Positions 1 through 9,151 of a stretch of DNA of 28,971 nucleotides are shown piece after piece. The first letter of the stretch is position 1. Every line of letters begins with the position of its first letter. Origin of the DNA: Chara braunii (taxonomy: Eukaryota; Streptophyta; Charophyceae; Charales; Characeae); NCBI GenBank assembly GCA_003427395.1, contig BFEA01000755.1:502674-531644 (forward strand), written 5' to 3'. Position numbers and translations under genes: made by a program. Below the pieces are notes generated by a model. The model had not been told where the DNA came from. It did no database searches and saw only the letters and a program-made list of their open reading frames with translations.

Positions 1-1309
1 AAGAGGGAATAGGGCAAGGTCCCCTGGCTTAAAAAAGGCTCGTGGCCTTGAAGCACCCTTCCCCTCTATGGGTGGTGCCGGCGGCCTACATTAATCCCAA
101 GCGCTGCGCCTACGCGCGAGCCCGACGATCCCATAACTTGTAGATGCTGGGGCAGCGAGACGTCGCGCGCAGGATTCTAATATAAAGTTGCGCGGCCGCA
201 AGCCAACTCTATGCCAACCACCGATGCCAATCATACGTGGTAACCGCGGTTCCAGCCTCGCGATATTGAATGGCTGAAGGAACACGTCGCGAGGGGTCAC
301 CCCCCCCCCTCACCATATTGAATGGCTGAAGGACGCGTCGTTCGGCCCTCGCGACATTTCTGCCTCAAAGGTGGGGTGTCTCGCCGGCCAAAATAAATAG
401 GCTCTGCGCGAGGGGAAACCCCTTCCCTGGAGAGTCTAGGGCCTGGGATGTCCTGGACAAGGACCTCGAATCCCGGCCCAGGACCAACGTCCGACTATGA
501 AAGTCCCAAAACGTAAATAGGCAGAAGGGAGGGTCTCCCCTGCGCCCCTCGATCTCAACCTTTTTAAACGGGTTTTAACATCGCCTCTTAGGCCTCTCGA
601 ATACTCATCATAGGTATACCCACGCATGCATGCATAAGGGAAATAAAGATGCGACGATCACTTCTCACAGGCACAGTGAGACTCCTCACAACCACGTATA
701 TGCATATGGGATCGCAGGCAGTCCAAATCCAAAATCCGAGCCACAGGACATACCTGCAATCACACAAAGAATCAAGCGACAAAGCACGCACTACACGGAG
801 TCAACCCCAACCATTCTCTATGCTCATACCCCTTCGCTTTAGCCATGCAAGCCCCACCCGCCGATCCAACCAACCTCAATTAAAAACTCAGTACCTTTGT
901 TAAATGGCCATTCAATAAAAGTCCGGGTGAAACCCTTAAGAAATAGTAAAACCACCAGGGCTAAAACTTTTTAAGTTGAGTATGGAGAGTGAGTTGGAAT
1001 TGAGTCGAAGACCGACGAATCGGCAACCGACCTGTTATCAGTGATAACAGAAGATGATCCTCGAGGGATCAAGCTGAGTCTAGTCCTGATTTTGAATCAG
1101 ACACCCCAAAGAACCTGTAAGACAAGATAGGTCAAATGCCCAAGCTAAACCATCATCATATGGGGGATAAACCTCCATAGCACATTTTCACTCGAAGCTA
1201 CCTGCCAGCTAAGTTCAAGCCTGCCTCTAAGCCAGTGCCCAAAGCAAAAGTAGGCTAATGGTAGAGTCTCCCCTATTCCGGGTGGATTGCCAGAATCACC
1301 ACCTGTCAA

Positions 1310-1870
1310 GATATAATCTAACTCCTCTAATTCAAGAAAATTTTGGCAGCGCTTCCCGTAGGAAAAATGCCTTTTCAGAATTTATTCAAGCTCAAACGTC
1401 AAGAGCAGAAGTAACCTATGACTCTTTGAACGTCAAATTTTGTCTAACTCTCTGAATTGGTAGGAATTGGGGATTTCTCAAATTTGTACCAAGTCAAATT
1501 TGAACTCGGCCCCCAACCTTGAGTTCAACTTAGACAAAATCTGACGAACTCCTTAGTTTTGCAGAAATTTCGGCAGCACTCCCCCTAGAAAAAATGTTTT
1601 TTCAAAATTTATACAAAGCTAAGTTTAGAGCTTAAGACTAACTTTGATTCCTCAAAGTCCAGTTTTGCCTAACTCTCTAAATTAACAAAAATTTGGGCAG
1701 CACACCCTTTAGAAAATGAGACTTTCCAAATTTTTACTAAGTCAGATGTACGGAAAAGGCAAGTTGGACTTTGACAAGTCAAAATCCGTCTAACTTCTTG
1801 AATTTGTAAAAATTTCGGCAGCGCTTCCCGTAGAGAAAGTAGCTTACCAAAATTTATATAAGTTCAAGTC
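1310..1870. repeat. Tandem repeat of about 120 bp units (3' LTR)
   Basis: Units share a core like AAAAATTTCGGCAGCGCTTC followed by CCGTAGAAAAAGTG and CAAAATTTATACAAG, then TCTAACTC. Cores lie at about 1345, 1572, 1695 and 1816. The double gap between the first two marks a unit whose core was lost by a short deletion near 1464. Confidence 0.85.
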
Positions 1871-2159
1871 CAACAACAAGTCTCAGGAAATGCAAGAATC
1901 GATTTAAGTAAAATAAAGTCAACTCAAAAAATGCAAGAATTGACCTAACTCCTATCGCTCAAGCGCGTGGCGAGCCTCTAAAGCAACTGCCTATCAACCT
2001 GAAACCCAGACCAAATAGTAATCTTGCTCAGCCACATGCAGGCCAAACCACAAAGGTAAGTACTCTCACCAACCCCAAGCTCCTTTAGCAAACAATAGTT
2101 CATGCTTCCTCTGTGAGTTATCCCCTCATACCCAACTTACATAAGGCATAGGTCAGGCC

Positions 2160-3080
2160 ACCTGAACTTACAGAGCGCGTCCAACTTAGCCAGACCCAAA
2201 GTCAGAATACCTAAACTTATAGAGCGTTCTGACTTGGCCGGGTATACACAAACAGAGGGAACAACTACTTCTCTGTTCTTTGGGCGTATGACTAGACCAC
2301 TCTAGTCACCCTGAACCGTTTAAATAGCCAAGTTATATATACCTTTTTGAACTTAGTCTTCAAAGGGGACATAAGGCTGAGCAACTCAACTTAGAACACT
2401 GCTCAGCCTGCCCAAGTTTACCCTTAATTATATCTCTTAGTTATACTCTCTTCAACTGTGATAGGCTATAGCCAGGCTACATAAACTTAAAGAGCGGCCT
2501 GACTAGCCTGTTCTCAATAGCATAATAATACAATATAGCCAGATTACATCCATTGGGTTCCAATATGTGTGAGGCATTGGGTCAGACTACCTAAACTTAT
2601 AGAGCGGTCTGATCCTCTGCCAGGTTCGTTTCTCTCTGATCCAGTCTGTGCGAGGCCGTGAGACAGGCTACCTAAACTTATAGAGCGGCCTGCCCCCTGC
2701 CAGAATTATTCCCTCAGAACAAAACAGGAGAAGGGTTGAACCACCTAAACTTATAGAGCGGTTCAGACCTCCTCGTTCAGAACCAAAAAAACTGAGAGAA
2801 CCCTAAGTAAAACGAGGCAACCCAAGGTACCTAAACTTATAGAGCGCCTTGGGTCCCTGAAAGTCACTCACAGTCAAACCCTCACAAGTTAGGGCAGTAA
2901 GGACACCTAAACTTATAGAGCGTCCTGACCCTCCATGCAATTCATAGCACCAGGTCTCCCCAAACTTATGGGGACATGCCAACCTCCAGAGCTTCAGGCT
3001 ACCTAAACTTATAGAGCGGCCTGAGGCTCCATGCAAACCAAAAATAAACAAAGCGTCGGGCTTCCCCAAACTTAAGGGGA
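2160..3080. repeat. Loop-conserved hairpin array (3' LTR)
   Basis: About ten copies of the loop ACCTAAACTTATAGAGCG, or a short form AAACTTAT, are each flanked by a different self-complementary stem. Examples: 2201-2233 (GTCAGAA/TTCTGAC), 2582-2612 (TCAGAC/GTCTGA), 2737-2765 (TGAACC/GGTTCA), 2820-2854 (ACCCAAGG/CCTTGGGT), 2900-2926 (AGGAC/GTCCT), 2994-3024 (TCAGGC/GCCTGA). CAGGC/GCCTG stems are at 2473-2501 and 2664-2692. Short forms are at 2957-2974 and 3063-3080. A related 8-bp stem is at 2375-2408. From 2473 on, spacing is about 75-110 bases. Confidence 0.9.
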
Positions 3081-3559
3081 CCTCCCAGCCTTAGCGACCC
3101 AATCAGACTGCACGCAATACGGCCTTCCTCCCAACCTTCCCCAAGATGCAATCCCTTTTGTTCGCAATCTGCTTTCAGGCAATCAAACAATGTCTGAAGC
3201 TGAACATTGCACACTCATTCCTTCACTTCAATCTGACTTATGTTCTGAAAGTCAAACCAAGAGCAAAATACAGGAGTCATGGCATACACCCTGTCAAACC
3301 ATAGAGAGATGTACAGGTAGGGGTTATAGTTGGGTTTATAGAGGGAGTTAAGGGATCACCACTCAATTCCTTGCCTCCAGGACTCCGCCTGAGTCCCGGC
3401 AGGGCTCCCGCAATCGGTGGGGCAACCTCCCACAAATGAGACACTCAGCCTCGCTTGAGAGGGTCTTCAAGTCTTCGGCGCCTGAGGGCCCCGCAATGGC
3501 GGCCAAGTAACGCCCGCCTGGTCGCGCCAAGTAAACTGCCGAGTGCTGACTTCCTGATG

Positions 3560-4360
3560 ACCCTCCAAATCGTCACAATAACCCCATTCACATCTACTCC
3601 TCCAAGCCTGACTGCCACCACCCACCGTCTTGTATCAGCCCCTATGCGCAGCAGCAGCATTCCGCGCCAGACAGTACTTACAACCGCAATCCTTGTTGCT
3701 GACCAACAGCAGCCCACCGTGGCTATCTACCGCACGCCGCAGCCAGCCGCCGTGTGTCCCAGTACGGAGCAACGAGCAACAACTCACAATAATCAACCAC
3801 AAGAGGAAGGCCTTCATGCCCGGCCCATAGCAACCTACCGCAGTACCCAGCGGCAATCAGTAGTAGTAGCCGCAGCCAACTGCGGCAGTGGCTATCCCTA
3901 GTAACGGCTTCCAGCAGCCGTATACAGTTACTAGCAACCACTGCTCCCACACCGTCCTTTAAACGCCGCACAGTACACAGTGGCGGTATGCGCACAACAA
4001 CCAGCAACTACAGTAGTTGTCCGCCGCTGCAGCCCGCAAGCAGTACATCGGCGTAGAAGCAGCACCCGACGATGGTCAACAGCAGCCATCACCAGCCGCC
4101 ACGGTCCATATACAGTGCACGACCGCAGACCACCCACGATGAACAACAGCGCACAGCACGCAACAACAGGTCCTCCCTAGCAGCATAGTGGCGATGGTTG
4201 CCTTGAGCACCGTGCATAGCACTGAACTGCGGAGCACAACAGCAACAGAGGTCATAGTAGGGCAATAACACCAGCAGCCTTTGCACAACACGAACAACCT
4301 CTTCTCCCTGCTTCGTCCGCAGACAGCAGCAGCAACGGTCAGTAACACCCAAACTGCAAT
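3560..4360. other. CAG/CAAC-rich, stem-rich LTR block (3' LTR)
   Basis: Degenerate motifs such as AGCAGC, CAGTAC and CAACAG fill about 800 bases. Perfect short stems include CCGCAG/CTGCGG near 3862, a nested TAGTAAC...GTTACTA with ACGGCT/AGCCGT near 3898-3935, and CAACTAC/GTAGTTG near 4010. Frames in it look low in complexity and are not credible genes. The matching block in the 5' LTR is about 23640-24440. Confidence 0.6.
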
Positions 4361-4584
4361 TAAGTAACTCGCGGACGAACCTTCCACCGGGCTACGGTCA
4401 GGTACGTGCTCCTTCAGTTCTATGGTTAGCCCTCCGCTACTCCCACGGAACGCCCAGGCGACGAGTCTGCCAACCAGTAAATCTTCCGCCGTCGGCTGTG
4501 CTCCCACTATCTCCCCTGTCCGGCCGAGCAAGCCGGACTGAGCTGCCTGCTGGTGCGCACCGGCCCTTCTTCAGTCGGGTCAAA

Positions 4585-4613
4585 GCCACGGTAGATATAT
4601 AGCTACCCGTGGC
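4585..4613. other. Hairpin with ATATATAG loop (3' LTR; also 24665-24693)
   Basis: GCCACGGTAG and CTACCCGTGGC pair over ten bases with one bulged G around ATATATAG. It is fully conserved between the two LTRs. Confidence 0.7.
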
Positions 4614-5537
4614 CGAGCTCACACTACCTCGCACATCAGAGGTGAGCCGCCCACTGGCAAACGAGTACTCTGCACTATCGAGACCCGCCCCCGACTATTT
4701 CGTCCGGCAGGCCTCACAACACGCTGACCAGCTGGCCAGCCACCCGATCCTGTACCCAACAAAGATCGAATGTATCCCCCGCTAGGACACAGTCGGGTGC
4801 TCTGCCGTCGTGGGTACTTGGGGAGGAGGGAGGGAGTTTTTCGTCGGTAGGCGGAGTGACACACCAGGCCACAGGTAGTCTTCAACCTGCCGGCCGCAGC
4901 TCCCGTAACAGCAGCGAACAAGACCAAGTGGATCTTTCCCTGAGACGAGGCCAGGTACATCATTATTCTGCCATCCTCCTCTCCCCATGCATCCCCTACA
5001 CGTCGCAGCACCCAGGCGGCTGCTCCTCGATCAGTCTGACGTCGCCACTAAGATCGCAACATCCAAAAACCACCCTCCCCTCCGTACTCTCACCCCAATG
5101 TGTGACATCAGAATGACCCATCCGCCAGGATGCGGAATGGTACATCCGAAATTCTTGAGGCCTTTACTAGTAGTCGCGCAGCCCCCGCCATTTGTAGCCG
5201 TCGAACGGGCGCCCGGACCGAAGTTCCGTCGCGGCCATCTCGTCCGTAGCACCCCTGAACCCCGAGTTAGGCTGTCACCTGGCTCGAAACCATTAAGATT
5301 CGGGTAAGATAGCGATTTTTTTTCGATCCCCGTTTCTTCATCCTTCTCCTTCCCGCCATAGCTCGGCGGGGCCCATTCTCTTTATTGCCATCCCCAAACG
5401 TACGTGGTAGGAGTTAACGTCCAGGTTCGTGCCACCCCCCGTCCTTTCTGTTGACTTCAACTCGAGCCAGGGTGCTACTGCCGACTAGCCCTCCTGCGGC
5501 TGATCGTTACGGCAGTCGGCGTGATAAACAACAATCC

Positions 5538-5546
5538 AAAAAAAAA
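5538..5546 (-). terminator. T9 run after the U6-like array (3' LTR)
   Basis: The minus strand has nine T about 30 bases after unit A. RNA polymerase III stops at such runs, so a transcript across units D to A would end here. It is the only long T run downstream of the units on that strand. Function is inferred. Confidence 0.4.
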
Positions 5547-5578
5547 GGGGAGACCCGCCCATGGTTTTATACGCGTCG

Positions 5579-5644
5579 GCCCTACTCAGGGGCCGCGTCA
5601 GTCTTCCTTGTATCGCTCCGATTTTAACGGATGTCCCGAAGGAC
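5579..5644 (-). ncRNA. U6 snRNA-like unit A (3' LTR)
   Basis: On the minus strand it starts GTCCTTCGGGACATCCG, almost the plant U6 5' stem-loop, then TTAAAATCGG and GAGCGATACAAGGAAGA. The invariant ACAGAGA box is changed to ACAAGGA, and GCGGCCCCTGAG follows. Order and spacing match U6. It is the last of four tandem units and precedes a T9 run. Probably a derived, non-spliceosomal relic. Confidence 0.7.
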
Positions 5645-5763
5645 TTCTATCCCGGCTTAGCGCCCGCCAACGGCCCTTCGGGGTTCGGGCGGCCTCAGTG
5701 TCACCCTGCCCCGGTAGGACTGCGCCCGAACCTGGCCCATACTTCAAGCCTTGTGCGTGCCAG

Positions 5764-5828
5764 CCCTGCATAGGGGTCATACGGATCTTCTTCGTATCGC
5801 TCCAGATCCAGCGGATGCTCGAAATGAC
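5764..5828 (-). ncRNA. U6 snRNA-like unit B (3' LTR)
   Basis: Minus strand: GTCATTTCGAGCATCCGC, then TCTGGAGCGATACGAAGAAGA, then TATGACCCCTATGCAGG. This matches the U6 layout (5' stem, GATAC, AGAAGAT and the CCCCTGCGCAAGG area), with the ACAGAGA box degraded. The unit begins 184 bases upstream of unit A. Confidence 0.65.
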
Positions 5829-5924
5829 GTCACCCCGGGTCAAAGCCCCCACGACCCTTTTTGCCTTTTTGCCCCCGCCCAGCCTGATTCACGTCCGGGT
5901 TCACTACCGGATGCGCTTACGTCG

Positions 5925-5995
5925 CTCTGGCATAGGGGCCATGCTAATCTTCTCTGTTTCATTCCAATTTTTTTTTAGCGAATGCCTCGAAGGAC
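5925..5995 (-). ncRNA. U6 snRNA-like unit C (3' LTR), best conserved
   Basis: Minus strand: GTCCTTCGAGGCATTCG, an A9 run, TTGGAATGAAACAGAGAAG, then ATTAGCATGGCCCCTATGCC. The ACAGAGA box and the AGATTAGCATGGCCCCT stretch are identical to canonical U6. The 3' part (telestem and 3' end) is replaced by unrelated sequence shared with units B and D. Confidence 0.85.
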
Positions 5996-6103
5996 ACAGC
6001 CGACAACTAGCGCTTTAGGCGACCGGGTACGGCCTGATCCACGCCCCCCCCGTTTTTCGTAGGTACCCGGCGCGGTCTGCGTCCGGGTTCTCCCCAAGCT
6101 TTT

Positions 6104-6178
6104 GCGCCCCGTCCTTACGCAGAGGCCGGGCAGGTCACCTCGGTACTGATCCGACCCCAACCGATGTCCCAGAGGCCC
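6104..6178 (-). ncRNA. U6 snRNA-like unit D (3' LTR), most diverged
   Basis: Minus strand: CTGGGACATCGG, GTCGGATCAGTACCGAG, then GGCCTCTGCGTAAGGACG, lining up with U6 GGGACATCCG, GATACAGAG and GGCCCCTGCGCAAGGATG. It keeps the 3' CTGCG-AAGGA part that the other units lost. It lies 183 bases upstream of unit C. Confidence 0.6.
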
Positions 6179-6311
6179 CAGCCCGTCCGCGGAGGCTGCC
6201 GGCCCCAGGCAAGTCAGAATGCCTGGCTTCACCCACCAGTTCCGCCATCAAGCGCGGCTTGCTTTTCGATGGCTCATGGAGGTGCCCATCCCGGTCCCGC
6301 GCGCATACGGG

Positions 6312-6395
6312 CACAAAAACAAAGGAAATAAATAAATACTAGTAACAAAAAAAATCTCAAAACAAATAAATTATACATAGATAGATATGTAAAAC
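6312..6395 (-). promoter_or_regulatory. AT-rich block in GC-rich LTR (3' LTR; also 26734-26816)
   Basis: An abrupt 80-base AT-rich patch with TATGTATAATTTATT on the sense strand lies about 140 bases upstream of the U6-like array and is conserved in both LTRs. It could be a core promoter, but no start site can be set from sequence. Confidence 0.35.
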
Positions 6396-7077
6396 CCCCG
6401 CAGAGCGTGTGGCAATCGGGTGGAAACCGCGGCCCCCAAAATTGCAAAAGGCGAGGGGGATAGTCCCACAGGCCCATCAACCCCTCAAGCCTTTCCGCCG
6501 CGCTCCTCCGCTCCCTTACCGCATGCTGTTGACCTCGATCCCTGCACCTCCGCCGCAATAGTCCAATGCCATAACCGATAGGGCTAAGCCCAAGCCTGGT
6601 ACCAGCCCGCGCGGCCTCCCATATAAAGTGGTACCGTGCGGTGCTCCGGGCCAAAATACCGCCTCGGCCGTCCTTTCACCCCACATTTGACCCTGCGGCC
6701 CCTAGGTGCCCATGCTGGGCCACCGCCCCGCGCTATGGCCATCCCATGTGCCTATTGGCATGCCAATCCTACCGTCGGTCGCGCGCGCTGACCAATAACG
6801 GACTTTCGACCCCTAACCAATCCCGTGGCCTTGTACGGGCCGTGCCACGATCCGGGTCGGTCGGCTACCCTGGCCGCCCTGCTCAATCAGAAAAATCACA
6901 CGCGCGCCTTAAAATTGCGCGCCCACATACTCCCTACCGGGATAAGGCAGACCTTTGCCCGCGTGCGGGCGACCATCGCATTTTCCCGCACGGGCGCTCA
7001 AAATCCAGGCTAACCGAGCCTCCCTGTCACTTGCAAAAACCAGGGCGGATACCCTTGTAAGGGTATTCGCGCCGACA

Positions 7078-9151
7078 GCTTACCGGACCATATTAAGCGA
7101 CGTCCCTGTCGCGTCGCCAAATCAAAAGGCTATAGATTTCTTCACACTCCAAATGTTGACGAGATTAGAACCAATCCGATTGGCCGACAGACCCAGGGTT
7201 GAGGCCTCCATCAAACCGTGCCAACACAACTATATGCTGGCAGGGTTTCAACATGGGTCCCATTGTCTTGACACCAGGACGCTGGTGTATTACGCATTGA
7301 TACTACTACATAAGTTCCAAAGGCCCTCAAACCATCCTCTTTCCCTTTTGTCCTAGACAACCGTCGGCCTCTCGTTGGGTGTCCCAGTTAGCCTCTTTTT
7401 CGTAGACAGAGCCACAACTAGGGACGCGGGCTTTGAATGGGACCTGTGAAGACATTCTTGCCTTTTTCCGATAATTTTTTCACCATCAAACAAAATACAT
7501 ATATAAATAGCTTATAGCCTCTCTTGGCCTTTTCTGCAGTCTAGTACAAAAACGCCAGGTCTTCATCTGAGCCCACCATAGCCTGGTTGATCGGGCCAGG
7601 TCTACGGCCCACCGCATTGTTACCTTAGCAGCGGTATCCTCCCGTTGGTTATACAACGATAGGCATTTTTCCTGACAATCAGTCAGTCAGAATTTTCCAA
7701 AGGACTCGACTCCTATCCCGCGGAGTAATTTCTCTGGGCGGGCAACTCCCCTTAAACTCTTACTTCGCGGGCCCGCAGCCAGGTTAAGCCGGCTAGCAGC
7801 CCTCCACTAGGGGTTACGCCCAGGTGGCACTAAACTTTACCGTTAGCTTGGTATTCCTTTAAATATGTCTCAGAATTAGCACAGGTGGTCGTGCGGGGCC
7901 TCACAAACAATTCACAGGCCGCTGCGGGACTACACAGGGGTCTGAAGGCATTTACCGACCCTCCTATAATAGGCACGGCATCCTTCGCTTAATCACAAAC
8001 AGTCTCTCCGCCGGATCCACAAGGTCGCGGCTCCTGACTTGATTAGAGTCAACAGTCGCCCATCTTGAGGCATCTCTCGCCCTTTTCGAACATTTCAAGC
8101 AAACATGATTCCCTCTCGTCAGGCTTTATCAACACAAAACAATGTTTTCCGTGCCACTCAATTTTTACCCACCCTTACTTGGTAAAGGGTGCCTCTCACA
8201 AAAGATTTCACGGCCATCCCTTTTTTGTATGGGATGACTCTTCACACGACCTCTTCCAAACCATGAAGGGACCTCGATAACAATGCAATTCCCACCTCCC
8301 AGAACCATGAAGGGGGGTTTTAATTACAAACAACTCAAACTGAGGGACCATCTTCTGGGTCCTTGTACAATTTAGACCACGGTGTTCAATATGACCAAGC
8401 GTGCAAACTTCTAAATCCTTCAATCCTGTAGGATTCTCACAATTTTTTACAAACAGGCTGCACTCCCCTTCCTTATACTCTGCCCTCTCGTCTGCTTGCA
8501 AGCAGACCGCACGAGTATACCGGAAGGTAGACAACTTTACAACTTACACAATCATGCCTACGAGATGTATCCTGTACACCCCTCATACAAAGTCAATCAT
8601 ACATCAGAATAAGGCCACACATGTGAGAGTGATAGTGGTCGTCGCAAGACAAGTCCCATAGAATCTCAACCCATGATACACTCAGGGAGTAGAATGCCTC
8701 CTTCAAGACTCAAACACAAACACTCAACTCAAGCTCTGTCCATGTGAGCATGGCTCCCGACTCCACCGTACACTCGTGGAACACGCTCGGAACACACCAT
8801 CTACCTAAAATCTAATGAATGCCTAACCCCCTGTCTCACCCAACTAGGGAAAACTCATACCCAAGTCTCCCTCAAACTCAAATAGTCTCTACATCGCGAA
8901 ACCAAAAATAGACTGAATAGTCCCATGTGTCCTACGACCAACCCTCATGCTCTAAGTCGTAGCCTATGAAAGAAAAGCTCAAGGAAAGCACAATCAACTA
9001 TGTATGTATAAGCAGGCAGGGACTCATCCTACCACCTCCAAAGTGTGCACACATCTAGGACCCCCTCAGTCAGCTAGACATATGTACACCTTCAGCCCGC
9101 CCCCTGTGTGCCAAATACTCAGACCCTACTGACACATAGACAGACCAGTCG
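7078..9151 (-). other. Non-coding 3' internal region between extra ORF and 3' LTR
   Basis: About 2.07 kb with no coding frame that I can support. The part at 7078-8060 has mixed GC and several short perfect stems (7098-7118, 7271-7288, 7580-7600). The part at 8060-9130 is more AT-rich and featureless to me. The base next to the 3' LTR is not a purine tract as expected. The only clean purine run on the sense strand nearby is 15 nt at 7349-7335. Confidence 0.6.
7335..7349 (-). other. Candidate polypurine tract, offset from 3' LTR
   Basis: The minus strand reads AAAAGGGAAAGAGGA followed by TGG. It looks like a plus-strand primer tract but lies about 260 bases before the 3' LTR border at 7077, where no purine run is present. 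It may be a secondary tract, or the 5' LTR may be cut short at 27492 and the true LTR longer. Confidence 0.35.

Larger units (their letters stand above)
1..7077 (-). repeat. 3' LTR, partial (cut by left window edge)
   Basis: This segment aligns from its first base with 20026 and ends at 7077 with the same GCGCCGACA as the 5' LTR. It therefore lacks about 1 kb, the part equivalent to 19024-20025. By eye, sampled 60-base lines differ from the other copy at about 2-5 positions. Indels include loss of about 330 bp near 5388, loss of one 98-bp duplication near 2440, a loss of about 24 bp near 1464, and extra bases near 2080-2105 and 3460-3505. No protein-coding gene is seen in it; short ORFs in it are chance frames. 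Confidence 0.88.

Noticed and set aside
1345-1356. TTCGGCAGC in the 123-bp repeat resembles the animal U6 5' stem.
   Set aside because: No other U6 part follows, and the true U6-like units here are of plant type on the other strand.
2160-3080. CRISPR-like array (short repeats with spacers).
   Set aside because: Eukaryotic retroelement context, the repeat is a hairpin loop with stems that differ by unit, and no cas genes are present.
3445-4531. Several ORFs of 90-150 codons on both strands in the LTR.
   Set aside because: Low-complexity frames of a CAG-rich block. They shift or break between the two LTR copies and show no domain.
5641-6180. Functional U6 genes for splicing.
   Set aside because: ACAGAGA is mutated in three of four units, 3' ends are replaced, and no USE/TATA promoter was found.
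7516-7540. ATAGCCTCTCTTGGCCTTTT resembles the 5' end of U2 snRNA after a TATA-like stretch.
   Set aside because: The match ends after about 20 bases and the branch-site pairing region and Sm site are absent. Likely chance.
7580-7602. GCCTGGTTGATCGGGCCAG resembles the start of 18S rRNA.
   Set aside because: Similarity stops at once on both sides; the sequence is a small CCTGG/CCAGG stem.
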